From contig JAGWTH010000002.1 in assembly GCA_028868995.1 (NCBI GenBank), positions 148,128 to 212,127 on the forward strand: a stretch of 64,000 nucleotides of DNA, in the 5' to 3' direction. This DNA comes from Burkholderiales bacterium (GTDB lineage Bacteria > Pseudomonadota > Gammaproteobacteria > Burkholderiales > Burkholderiaceae_C). The notes beneath the pieces are model-generated. The model searched no databases, was not told the origin of the DNA, and was given only the letters and a program-made list of their open reading frames with translations. How positions within the stretch are numbered: position 1 is the first letter of the stretch; the number at the start of each line of letters is the position of its first letter. Positions 25,951 to 34,254 of the stretch are shown here, in pieces. A program made the position numbers and the translations under genes.

Positions 25951-27170
25951 ACCTGATCGAGGAAATCTCCGCGCAGTCCGCGGACGCGCGGGCGTGGCGG
26001 CGCGACATCCACGCGCATCCGGAGCTGTGCTTCCAGGAACAGCGCACGTCCGACCTGGTGGCCGGCCTGCTGGCCGCCTGGGGCATCACCGTGCATCGCG
26101 GGCTGGCGGGCACCGGGGTCGTCGGCGTCCTGCACGGGCGCGACGGCGGCGCCTGCGGCCGCGCGGTCGGCCTGCGCGCCGACATGGACGCCCTGCCGCT
26201 GCAGGAGCGCAACACCTTCGCCCATGCCAGCCGCAACGCGGGGAAGATGCATGCCTGCGGCCACGACGGCCACACGGCGATGCTGCTGGCCGCGGCCCGC
26301 CACCTGGCGGCGCACCGGGACTTCGACGGCACGGTGGTGCTGATCTTCCAGCCGGCCGAGGAGGACGGCGGCGGCGCCGGCGTGATGGTGCGCGAGAGCC
26401 TGTTCGAGCGCTTCCCGGTCGAGGCCGTGTTCGGCGTGCACAACTGGCCGGGCGCGCCGGTGGGCCGCTTCGCCGTGAGCAGCGGTCCGGTGATGGCCTC
26501 GTCCAACGACTTCCGCATCCGCATCCAGGGCCGCGGCAGCCACGCCGCGCTGCCCCACAACGGCATCGACCCGGTGCCGGTGGCCTGCCAGCTGGTCGCC
26601 GGCTTCCAGACCATCGTCTCGCGCAACGTCAAGCCGATCGACGCCGGCGTGATCTCGGTGACCATGATCCACGCCGGCGAGGCCACCAACGTGGTGCCCG
26701 ACGCCTGCGAGCTGCAGGGCACGGTGCGCACCTTCACGCTGGAGGTGCTGGACCTGATCGAGCGGCGCATGCGCGAGCTGAGCGAGCACACCTGCGCCGC
26801 CTACGGCGCCACCTGCGAGTTCGAGTTCCGGCGCAAGTACCCGCCGACCATCAACGCGCCGGCGGAGGCCGCGTTCGCCCGCAAGGTGATGGCCGGCATC
26901 GTCGGCGAGGGCAACGTGGTGGAGCAGGAGCCCACCATGGGCGCCGAGGACTTCGCGTTCATGCTGCAGGCGAGGCCCGGGGCCTACGCGTTCATCTCCA
27001 ACGGCGACGGCTCGCACCGTGAGCTGGGCCACGGCGGCGGCCCTTGCGCGCTGCACAACCCCAGCTACGACTTCAACGACGAACTGCTGCCGCTCGGCGC
27101 GACCTTCTGGGTGGAACTGGCCCGGCAATGGCTGGGCGAGCCCGCGCGCGAGACGGAATCGCCCGCGTAG
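25947..27170 (+). CDS. M20-family amidohydrolase (hippurate hydrolase/aminoacylase-like)
   Basis: Metal-dependent amidase of 407 residues that would cleave an N-acyl amino acid or similar amide. Metal-binding motifs are visible: HACGHDGH (102-109) and QPAEEDGGG (about 138-146), plus a C-terminal HNPSYDFND region. The dimerisation lid lies near 185-295. The start ATG 25947 overlaps the CoxG-like stop (ATGA). It is the last gene of the operon that begins at 16365. Hippurate (benzoylglycine) as substrate would fit the box cluster upstream, but the family is too broad to decide. Confidence 0.88.
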   Translation: MNLIEEISAQSADARAWRRDIHAHPELCFQEQRTSDLVAGLLAAWGITVHRGLAGTGVVGVLHGRDGGACGRAVGLRADMDALPLQERNTFAHASRNAGKMHACGHDGHTAMLLAAARHLAAHRDFDGTVVLIFQPAEEDGGGAGVMVRESLFERFPVEAVFGVHNWPGAPVGRFAVSSGPVMASSNDFRIRIQGRGSHAALPHNGIDPVPVACQLVAGFQTIVSRNVKPIDAGVISVTMIHAGEATNVVPDACELQGTVRTFTLEVLDLIERRMRELSEHTCAAYGATCEFEFRRKYPPTINAPAEAAFARKVMAGIVGEGNVVEQEPTMGAEDFAFMLQARPGAYAFISNGDGSHRELGHGGGPCALHNPSYDFNDELLPLGATFWVELARQWLGEPARETESPA

Positions 27171-27234
27171 GCGCCTGCGCGACCGTGTCGCGGCGCTGCC
27201 CGCGCGCGCATTTTCGTGCGACGATGCAGGCCTC

Positions 27235-27732
27235 ATGACGATCCCGCCCGACCTCCCCCTCCGGCGAGCCGCGCGTTCGCGCACCCGGACGGCGCCCGGC
27301 TTGCGCTGGGCCGTGCTGCTGCTCGCGTTCGCTTCGAACCTGGCCTTCGCGGCCCTGGATGCGGCGCCTTCCGACTTGGGGGACTCCGGCGGGCAGCGCA
27401 CGGCGGCCACGACGGCCTCCGGTGCGGCCTACACCGACATCCGCCACGCGCTGCCGTCCGGGACGGTGGTCCACGAATACGCGGACGCGTCCGGGCAGGT
27501 GTTCGCGGTGAGCTGGGCCGGCCCCTTCAAGCCGGACCTGAAACTGCTGCTGGGACGCCATTTCGACCGCCTGGCCACGGGCGCCGCGGCGCAGCGGGGC
27601 GAGCGCTCCCGGCTGGACGTGGAGACCGGCACCCTGGTCATCCAGTCCGGCGGGCACATGGGCGCATTCGAGGGCAGAGCCTGGTTGCCGGCGCGCCTGC
27701 CCGCCGGCTTCGACCCGAGGGCGATGCGATGA
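27235..27732 (+). CDS. DUF2844 secreted protein
   Basis: Hypothetical protein of 165 residues. A signal-peptide-like segment (LRWAVLLLAFASNLAFAAL) lies at about 25-43, after an unusually long basic N-terminus, so the true start may be internal. The mature part (SGTVVHEYADASGQVFAVSWAGP) is typical of DUF2844. Its stop overlaps the start of the DUF3443 gene (ATGA). The two families commonly occur as a pair in betaproteobacteria, and the function is unknown. Confidence 0.75.
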   Translation: MTIPPDLPLRRAARSRTRTAPGLRWAVLLLAFASNLAFAALDAAPSDLGDSGGQRTAATTASGAAYTDIRHALPSGTVVHEYADASGQVFAVSWAGPFKPDLKLLLGRHFDRLATGAAAQRGERSRLDVETGTLVIQSGGHMGAFEGRAWLPARLPAGFDPRAMR

Positions 27733-28946
27733 GGGCGGGATGGCGTGACACCCTGGCCCGCTGGGCTGCGGTCGCGGCCCTGTCGCTGCTGGCTTCCTGC
27801 GGTGGTGGCGGTGGCAGCAGCAGCACCGTCGCGGTCAACGATCCGGTCAGCGTCCCCCTTCCGGGCACGCTGGCGGCCAACCAGGTGGTGGTGCTGGCGG
27901 ACCAGGGCACCGACGGCAGCGCCGTCAACTCCCCCTTCGTCACGCTCACCGTCTGCACGCCGGGCACCTCCAGCTGCCAGACCATCGACCACGTGCTCGT
28001 CGACACCAGTTCGTACGGCCTGCGCATCGCCGCCTCCGCCCTCACCGGTGCGGTCGCGCTGCCGGCGGTGGCGGCCCCTGACGGGAATCCGCTCGCCGAG
28101 TGCGCCAGCTTCGTGTCCGGATTCGCCTGGGGCTCCGTGCGCAGCGCCGACGTGAAGGTCGGCGGCGAAACGGCCGCCAACCTGCCGGTCCAGGTGGTGA
28201 ACGACACCGCCGCAGCCTACGCCACGATCCCCCCAGCCTGCAGCGGCACCGGCAGCAACTTCGGCGTCGGCGCGGGCGCCAAGGGAATCATCGGCCTGGG
28301 CTTCCTCGCGCAGGACTGCGGCTCGACCTGCGTGACCAGCACGGCGCCCGGGGTCTACTTCTCGTGCCCGCTGACCGGTTGCGTGGCGACGACCGCGCCG
28401 CTCGCCTCGCAGGTGGCGAACCCGGTGGCGAGCTTCGCGACCGACAACAACGGCGTGGCCCTGGCGATGCCCGCGGTGCCCCTGGGCGGCGTGCCGAGCG
28501 CCACCGGCCTGCTGACCTTCGGGGTGGGCACCCAGTCCAACAACCAGCTGGGGTCGGCGCAGGTCTTCACGGTGGATGCCTCGGGCTATTTCCGCACCAC
28601 CTACCAGGGCCGGACCCTGAATGCCTTCATCGACAGCGGATCGAACGGCATCTTCCTTCACGATGCGGCTATCCCGACCTGTTCGAGCGGCTTCTACTGT
28701 CCCTCCTCCACGCTGTCGCTGACGGCGACCGCGACGGGCCTGAACGGAACCAGCCGGGAGGTGCCCTTCTCGGTCGAGAACGTCACGGCGCTGCCGGCCA
28801 GCACGGCGGCGGCCCACCTGGCCGGGGACATCGGCCTGTCCACCCACTTCGACTGGGGCTTGCCCTTCTTCTTCGGGCGCACGGTGTTCGTGGCCATGAA
28901 GGGGGCGGCCACGCCCTCCGGGACAGGGCCGTACTGGGCGTTCTGA
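27729..28946 (+). CDS. DUF3443 lipoprotein with aspartic-protease-like motifs
   Basis: Envelope protein of 405 residues. A lipoprotein signal with lipobox LLASC (cysteine near residue 23) is followed by a Gly/Ser-rich linker. Two Asp-centred motifs, DTSSYGLR (about 97) and IDSGSNGIF (about 300), sit in the order of the two DTG/DSG loops of pepsin-like proteases. The first has Thr-Ser instead of Thr-Gly, so proteolysis is doubtful. It is translationally coupled to the DUF2844 gene. Function unknown. Confidence 0.75.
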   Translation: MRAGWRDTLARWAAVAALSLLASCGGGGGSSSTVAVNDPVSVPLPGTLAANQVVVLADQGTDGSAVNSPFVTLTVCTPGTSSCQTIDHVLVDTSSYGLRIAASALTGAVALPAVAAPDGNPLAECASFVSGFAWGSVRSADVKVGGETAANLPVQVVNDTAAAYATIPPACSGTGSNFGVGAGAKGIIGLGFLAQDCGSTCVTSTAPGVYFSCPLTGCVATTAPLASQVANPVASFATDNNGVALAMPAVPLGGVPSATGLLTFGVGTQSNNQLGSAQVFTVDASGYFRTTYQGRTLNAFIDSGSNGIFLHDAAIPTCSSGFYCPSSTLSLTATATGLNGTSREVPFSVENVTALPASTAAAHLAGDIGLSTHFDWGLPFFFGRTVFVAMKGAATPSGTGPYWAF

Positions 28947-28977
28947 CCGGTGCCGGCCGCGCGCCGGCGGCTCGGCC

Positions 28978-29364
28978 TCAGGGTTCGAGCTTGAGCAGCG
29001 TGGTCCGCATCTGCGGCGTCGGCGCACCCGCGGATTCCGGGCGGGCCTTGTACACCAGGAAGTCCTCGGCCTGCTGCGTTCCGAAAGTGGCCGAGGGTTC
29101 CGCCAGCGCATAGAGGCTGCCGGACTGCGTGCGCGCGAGCGGGTAGGGGCCGTCCCCATCGAGCAGGACCTGGAGCACCGGCGAGGTGATGATCGTCTTG
29201 CCGCTGGCCGCGCCCTTGTGGCCGAAGACGGTGCCCACGATGCGGTCGTAGCCGACGACGGACCAGCCGGAGATGACCGGATGCCCGGCTTCCGCGGCGA
29301 CGGGGGCGGGTTCCCCGGGGACGGAATCCGCGAAGCCCGTCTTCTCGTCGTCCTGCTGCTTCAT
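28978..29364 (-). CDS. Hypothetical protein, 128 residues
   Basis: Not recognised. It is hydrophilic, with no signal peptide or membrane segment. The middle (SGWSVVGYDRIVGTVFGHKG...KTIITSPVLQVLLDG) looks like a compact beta-rich domain. AGGACA precedes the ATG at 29364. It is convergent with the DUF3443 gene and divergent from the TPR-protein gene. Confidence 0.55.
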   Translation of the reverse strand: MKQQDDEKTGFADSVPGEPAPVAAEAGHPVISGWSVVGYDRIVGTVFGHKGAASGKTIITSPVLQVLLDGDGPYPLARTQSGSLYALAEPSATFGTQQAEDFLVYKARPESAGAPTPQMRTTLLKLEP

Positions 29365-29642
29365 GGTCGGTGTCCTGTTTGTTCTGGTTGTCGTGCGCCT
29401 TGAATGGACCCCAGCGCGGCCTTAGGAAGTTTACCTAATCCTTGTCCGGGGTAAGCATCCGGCGGATGACCGGAGCGGCGGATTCCGGTGCGACCGTGGA
29501 AAGTTACGCAGCGCGCAGAAGTACGGGAACCTGATCTGTCAGAGAGGCTTAAGAACGCGAGACACTTCCGCCCTGACTCCCGTGTGACCGGCGCGAGAAC
29601 CTTTGGCGCGGGCCGGGGTCCATCGCCTTCGAGGTCCATTCC
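29365..29642. other. Intergenic region between divergent genes (28978 and 29643)
   Basis: 278 bases with no credible gene. It contains a short inverted repeat TTAGG (29422-29426) / CCTAA (29434-29438) in an A/T-richer patch near the minus-strand gene, possibly its promoter or operator. No confident promoter for the plus-strand gene was found. Confidence 0.4.
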
Positions 29643-30545
29643 ATGCCAGCCAACCGACTCTTCGCCTTCCTCCTTGCCCTCCTGCTCGCCTGCGCCAGCG
29701 CCGGCCTGCGCGCGCAGACCAGCGCCGACCCGACCGTCCACCAGATCTACCAGAAGGCCGACAGCGGCGACCTGCGCGGCGCCCGGGCCATGATCGACGA
29801 GGTGCTCGCCCACCATCCGGGCAGCGCCAAGGCCCACTACGTGAAGGCGGAGCTCGCCGCCCGCGGCGGGGATGCGGCCACTGCGCGCAGCGAGCTGCAG
29901 GAGGCGGAGAAACTCGCACCCGGCCTGCCGTTCGCGAAGCCGGAAGCGGTCAGCGCCCTGCGCGCCGAGGTGGAGCGCCGGCCGGCCGCGACTCGGGCCC
30001 CGACCGGCGGCGTCCCCCTGGCGCCCGCGACGGTCGCGGCGCCGGCGGGCGGCATCCCGTGGGGCGCCGTGCTTCTGGTGGGCCTGCTGGGCCTCGGCGT
30101 GATCCTCTGGCTGCGGCGTCCCGCGTCCCTGGCTCCCGCGGCCGGGCCCGGCCCCTATGCACGCGACGACGCCTTCGGCCGGCCCGACGGCATGCCGCCC
30201 CAGCCCATGCCGGCCGGCGGCTATCCCATGCCGCAGCCGCAGCAGCCGGGCATGGCCTCGACGATGATGCGCGGCCTCGGCACGGGCCTCGCGGTCGGTG
30301 CCGGTGTGGTGGCGGCCGAGGAGATCGGCCGGCGCCTCTTCGACCACGGCGCCGGCGGCGCCGCGGCGGGCTTCGGCGGCTATCCCCCGGCGGCCGGTTC
30401 GCAGATCGCGCGCGACGCGGGCATCGACGCCTTTGACCCGGGCGTCAACCAGGACATGGGCGGCCAGGACTTCGGCATCGTCGACGGCGGTGGCTGGGAC
30501 GACGGCGGCGCGGGTGACGTGGGCGGCAACGACTGGGACCAATGA
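29643..30545 (+). CDS. TPR-containing membrane protein with Gly/Asp-rich tail
   Basis: Protein of 300 residues. A signal peptide (RLFAFLLALLLACASAGLRAQ) is followed by tetratricopeptide-like helices (residues 28-105: GDLRGARAMIDEVLAHHPGSAKAHY). A hydrophobic segment (WGAVLLVGLLGLGVILWL, about 140-157) separates these from a Pro/Met/Gly-rich stretch and an acidic Gly/Asp/Trp tail (WDDGGAGDVGGNDWDQ). The topology suggests an inner-membrane protein with periplasmic TPRs. The function is unknown. Confidence 0.72.
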   Translation: MPANRLFAFLLALLLACASAGLRAQTSADPTVHQIYQKADSGDLRGARAMIDEVLAHHPGSAKAHYVKAELAARGGDAATARSELQEAEKLAPGLPFAKPEAVSALRAEVERRPAATRAPTGGVPLAPATVAAPAGGIPWGAVLLVGLLGLGVILWLRRPASLAPAAGPGPYARDDAFGRPDGMPPQPMPAGGYPMPQPQQPGMASTMMRGLGTGLAVGAGVVAAEEIGRRLFDHGAGGAAAGFGGYPPAAGSQIARDAGIDAFDPGVNQDMGGQDFGIVDGGGWDDGGAGDVGGNDWDQ

Positions 30546-30610
30546 CCGGCGCGCCGCTCCTTGCGCCGGCCGCCGGGGTTACCTCTGCTGCCCGGGTTCC
30601 GCAGGGGCGG

Positions 30611-30632
30611 TTACATTTATGAAGTAATGTAA
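30611..30632. promoter_or_regulatory. Inverted repeat TTACATT-N8-AATGTAA upstream of the GT39 gene
   Basis: Perfect 7-bp arms (30611-30617, 30626-30632) with an 8-base spacer, in a small A/T-rich island 76 bases before the glycosyltransferase start. The dyad shape suits a dimeric regulator. It could also be a weak hairpin after the TPR gene, though no T-run follows directly. Confidence 0.45.
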
Positions 30633-30707
30633 AGCCCCCGTTTTTCCTGAAGAGCCTCCCTGCCTCCAAGCCGGTCTGGCGCCTTCAGAGTCTTTGGAAG
30701 TACATCC

Positions 30708-32258
30708 TTGATTGATATCGCTGAAGCGGTCCCGCCGGGACCCGCCCGCGGGCTTGCCCCGGCCCGGATCACCCGATCCCCTGCGTTCGCCGACAATTCG
30801 CCCGGCGCGCTGGTGGCCTGGGTCCTTCTGCTGTTCGCGCTCGTCTGGCTGTGCGAGCTGGGCGCCACCAGCCTGGCGCCGCCGGTGGACAACATCGAAC
30901 AGCTGGTGTGGCAGCGGGAGCTCGCCTGGGGTTACTACAAGCACCCGCCGCTGCCCACCTTCCTCGCCTGGCTCGCCGTCCGCCTGCTCGGCGCCTCGGC
31001 CTGGACGACCTACCTGCTCGGTGCGGCCGTCACCCTCGGCGCCGTGGCCCTGCTGTGGGGCCTGCTGCGCGAGCTTCGTGGCCCGGCTTACGCCACCCTG
31101 GCCTTGCTGGCGGGGCTGTGCATCACCTTCTACAACGGCCGCCTCTACTACTTCAACCACAACATTCCGCTGCTGCTGGAGGTCGCCGCCGCGGCGGCGT
31201 GCACCTGGCGCGCGTACCGGACCCGCGGGTTGCGCTGGTGGGCGGCCTTCGGCGCCGTGATGGGACTGGGGGCGCTCACCAAGTACCAGATCGCGGTGAC
31301 CGCGGCTTCGGCCGCGGTCTTCTGGCTGCGCCAGGGCATCTGGCGCGATGCCCTGCACCGGCGCGGGGCGCTGCTGGCGACCCTGGTGGCCCTGCTGCTG
31401 TTCACGCCGCACCTGCTGTGGCTGCCCCGGCACGACTTCGGCCCGATCACCTACGCGATGGAAAGCTCGCTGGGCGTGCACCTGTCGCCCGGGGCGCGCG
31501 CGCTCGACGCGTTGCGCTGGCTCCTCGACGAGGTCTTCAACCGCGCCTTGCCCGCCTTGCTGCTGCTGCTGCTGGCCGGTTGGGGCGCACCGGCGCCTGC
31601 CGCCCCGGTGGCCGCGGACGCGCGCCGGAGGGCCTCGCGCGACCTGCTGTTTGCCTGGGGCCTGGTGCCCCTGGCCTTCATCCCCCTGGTGGGCCTGGCC
31701 GTCGGCGCCGACCTGCAGCTGCAGTGGGGCACCGCCTTCCTGCTGTTCCTGGTCCCCTGCGTGATGGAGTGGGCCGGTGCAGCCCGCTGGGACGAAGCCT
31801 CCCTGGCCGCGGCGTGGAAGCCGTTCCTGGCGCTGCAGGGGCTGCTGCTGGCGATCAACCTGGCGACTTCGCCGGTGGGGGTCCGCTCCCTGGAGGATCG
31901 GCACTGGCGCACTTTCGCCGCCGACCGGCTCGCCGAACGGGTGGGTGCGGCCTCGCGGGCCCTGCTGGGCGGCCCGGTGCGGGTGGTGATCGGGTCGGTC
32001 GGCGAGGCCGGGGCACTGGCGCTGAAGCTGCCGGAGGCACCGCGGGTGCTGGTCGACGGCCGCTACGACCGCAGCCCCTGGGTGCCGCGCGACCTGGTGG
32101 CGTCCTGCGGCGCGGTGGAGCTGGCGCATGCCGACTCCGGGCTGAAAGGCTGGAGCCCGGCCGGGCCCCCGTTCACGAACCTCTACTGGCGCGTCATTCC
32201 GCCGCGGGACCACGAGGAACCCTGCGAATCCGAGATGACCGAACTGGCGCGGCGCTGA
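30708..32258 (+). CDS. Family 39 (PMT/ArnT-like) polyisoprenyl-phosphate glycosyltransferase
   Basis: Integral membrane glycosyltransferase of 516 residues with about 10-12 helices. The first periplasmic loop has PPVDNIEQLVWQRELAWGYYKHPPLP, with the acidic residue and YKHPP motif typical of GT39 enzymes that use lipid-linked sugar donors. A later segment (GRLYYFNHNIPLLLE) is also family-like. The start is taken as TTG 30708, with GGAAG 8 bases upstream. Likely role: glycosylation of lipid A, a protein or an envelope polymer. The acceptor is unknown. Confidence 0.78.
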   Translation: MIDIAEAVPPGPARGLAPARITRSPAFADNSPGALVAWVLLLFALVWLCELGATSLAPPVDNIEQLVWQRELAWGYYKHPPLPTFLAWLAVRLLGASAWTTYLLGAAVTLGAVALLWGLLRELRGPAYATLALLAGLCITFYNGRLYYFNHNIPLLLEVAAAAACTWRAYRTRGLRWWAAFGAVMGLGALTKYQIAVTAASAAVFWLRQGIWRDALHRRGALLATLVALLLFTPHLLWLPRHDFGPITYAMESSLGVHLSPGARALDALRWLLDEVFNRALPALLLLLLAGWGAPAPAAPVAADARRRASRDLLFAWGLVPLAFIPLVGLAVGADLQLQWGTAFLLFLVPCVMEWAGAARWDEASLAAAWKPFLALQGLLLAINLATSPVGVRSLEDRHWRTFAADRLAERVGAASRALLGGPVRVVIGSVGEAGALALKLPEAPRVLVDGRYDRSPWVPRDLVASCGAVELAHADSGLKGWSPAGPPFTNLYWRVIPPRDHEEPCESEMTELARR

Positions 32259-32271
32259 AGGGGTCGCGCGC

Positions 32272-33189
32272 TCAGGCGGGCGCGGCGCCCCATTCGGCCG
32301 CGATCGCGTCCACCAGCGCCCGCGCCGCCGGCGCCATCGAGCGCCCCCGCTTGGTCACCAGCGAGATGTCGCGCGAGACCACGGGCGCGTGCAGCTTGCG
32401 TACCGCCAGGCCCGCGAGACCCGGCCGGCGCGCGTAGGCCGAGGGCATCACCGCGCCGCCCAGGCCACACTCCACCATCCACAGAGCCGTGGACAGGAAG
32501 GCCACGTCGTTGACGACGTCCAGCTGCACGCCGGCCTGCGCCGCCGCGCCCTCGATCAGCGGCCGGATGCCGTAGCCCGGCCGCACGGTGATCACCGGCT
32601 GGCCGGCGAGGTCGGCCCAGCGCAGCTGCCGGCGCGCGGCCAGCGGATGGTCCGGGCGGCAGACGAAGGCGAGGGTGTCCACCAGCACCCGGCGGGTGTC
32701 GACGTCGGCCGCGGCGCGCTCCGGCGTGCCCAGGCCCAGGTCCACCTGTTCGGCGACCACGCGCGAGACGAACTGCTCGGGCGGGCAGTCGTCGATCAGC
32801 AGCCGGATGTCCGGATGCAGGCGGGTGAAGCGGCGCACCACCCGCGGCAGCAGGATCTCGCCCAGCGTCGGCGTGATCGCCAGCGACACCCGCCCGCGGC
32901 GCAGCGTGCCCAGGTCGCGCAGGCCGGCGCCCAGCGAGTCGAGGTCGCGCAGCACGCGCTCGGCGATGGCGATCGCCTCCACCGCCGCGGGTGTCGGCCG
33001 CAGGGAGCGCGTGGTGCGGTCGAACAGGCGCGTGCCCAGGCCGTCCTCCATCTGCCGGATCAGCACGCTCACGGCCGACTGCGTGAGCGCCATCTGCTCC
33101 GCCGCCGCGCTGAGCTTGCGCAGGTGGTACACCGCGCGGAAGGCGCGCAGCTGGCGCAGGCTGGGCGTGAAGGCGGGGACGGCATTCAT
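32272..33189 (-). CDS. LysR-family transcriptional regulator
   Basis: Protein of 305 residues. The winged HTH is at about 8-68 (LRQLRAFRAVYHLRKLSAAAEQMALTQSAVSVLIRQMEDGLG). The periplasmic-binding-protein-like effector domain starts near 95. It is divergent from the Bug receptor gene, with an 84-base gap holding a T-N11-A dyad. It probably activates the receptor-monooxygenase pair in response to an aromatic or carboxylate ligand. Confidence 0.9.
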   Translation of the reverse strand: MNAVPAFTPSLRQLRAFRAVYHLRKLSAAAEQMALTQSAVSVLIRQMEDGLGTRLFDRTTRSLRPTPAAVEAIAIAERVLRDLDSLGAGLRDLGTLRRGRVSLAITPTLGEILLPRVVRRFTRLHPDIRLLIDDCPPEQFVSRVVAEQVDLGLGTPERAAADVDTRRVLVDTLAFVCRPDHPLAARRQLRWADLAGQPVITVRPGYGIRPLIEGAAAQAGVQLDVVNDVAFLSTALWMVECGLGGAVMPSAYARRPGLAGLAVRKLHAPVVSRDISLVTKRGRSMAPAARALVDAIAAEWGAAPA

Positions 33190-33218
33190 GAAGGATCATG
33201 ATAAGTGCTTCGAAATTC

Positions 33219-33231
33219 TTCGATTTACGAA
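33219..33231. promoter_or_regulatory. Candidate LysR box (T-N11-A)
   Basis: TTCG-ATTTA-CGAA matches the LTTR consensus T-N11-A with 4-bp arms. It lies between the divergent LysR and receptor genes, within a wider imperfect dyad (ATTC...GAAT). A second TTCGAA is at about 33209-33214. Confidence 0.55.
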
Positions 33232-33273
33232 TGAATGAAAGCGCGCTCCAATGAGGCGACAAGGAGACAAGCC

Positions 33274-34254
33274 ATGAAGAGATTCGCCCGCCTCGCCGGG
33301 GCGCTGCTGATGGCCGGCTGCGCCGCCGCGGCCTTCGCCCAGGGTCCCGCCGACTTCCCGAAACAGCCGATCCGCATCATCGTGACCTTCCCGCCCGGCG
33401 GCAGCGCCGACGCGGTGGTGCGCATGCTCGTGCCGCGCCTGAACGAGAAGCTGGGCCAGCCCGTGGTGGTGGAAAACCGGCCGGGCGCCGGCGGGAACAT
33501 CGGCCTGTCCCTGGTCGCCAAGGCTCCGGCTGACGGCTACACGCTGGGCGTGGGCGCGGCCGGGGCGCTGGCGGCCAACAGCAGCCTCTACGCGCAGATG
33601 CCCTTCGACCCGCTGAAGGACTTCCGCCCGGTGACCATGCTGGCGGCCATCCCCTTCGTGATCGTCGGCAACCCCACGCTGCCGGCGAAGACGCTGCCCG
33701 AGCTGATCGCGCTGGCCCGGTCGAAGCCGGGGCAGCTGGGGATCGCGCACGGCGGCAACGGCACGGCCATGCACCTGTCGGCCGCCTTGTTCTCGCAGAT
33801 GGCCGACGTCAAGCTGGTGGAGGTCCCGTACAAGGGCTCCGGGCCGGCGGCGCTGGCCGTGCTGGCGGGCAACGTGCCGCTGGCGGTGGTGGACCTGCCC
33901 GCGGCCCTGCAGCAGATCAAGGCCGGCAAGCTGGTGGCCTACGCGGTGACCAGCCCACAGCGGCTGCCGCAGCTGCCCGACGTGCCCACGGTGTCCGAAT
34001 CCGGGCTGGCCGGCTACGACTCCACCGGCTGGTTCGGCGTCGTGGCGCCGGCCGGCACCCCGGCGGCCGTCGTCAGCCGGCTCAACGCCGAGATCACCGC
34101 GGCGCTCAACGACGAGGCCTTGAAGGAGAAGATGCGCAACCTGGGCGTGGTGCCGGCGCCGACCACGCCGGAGGCGTTCGATGCGTACATCCGCTCGGAG
34201 ACGCAGAAGTGGTCCCAGGTGATCCGCGCGGCGCACATCAAGATCGACCAATGA
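33274..34254 (+). CDS. Bug/TctC-family periplasmic receptor
   Basis: Periplasmic solute-binding protein of 326 residues. The signal peptide is MKRFARLAGALLMAGCAAAAFAQ. The Bug signatures are PIRIIVTFPPGGSADAVVRM and VVENRPGAGGNIG. Such receptors bind carboxylates or aromatic acids and work with TctAB-type carriers or as sensors. There is no TctAB beside it. The only TctAB in the window is 15 kb away and itself lacks a receptor. The start has AAGGAGACAAGCC before it. Confidence 0.92.
   Translation: MKRFARLAGALLMAGCAAAAFAQGPADFPKQPIRIIVTFPPGGSADAVVRMLVPRLNEKLGQPVVVENRPGAGGNIGLSLVAKAPADGYTLGVGAAGALAANSSLYAQMPFDPLKDFRPVTMLAAIPFVIVGNPTLPAKTLPELIALARSKPGQLGIAHGGNGTAMHLSAALFSQMADVKLVEVPYKGSGPAALAVLAGNVPLAVVDLPAALQQIKAGKLVAYAVTSPQRLPQLPDVPTVSESGLAGYDSTGWFGVVAPAGTPAAVVSRLNAEITAALNDEALKEKMRNLGVVPAPTTPEAFDAYIRSETQKWSQVIRAAHIKIDQ

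Noticed and set aside
25947..27170. Assigning the M20 protein as hippurate hydrolase (hipO)
   Set aside because: The motif set is shared by many aminoacylases; the link to the box cluster is attractive but unproven, so no symbol was given.
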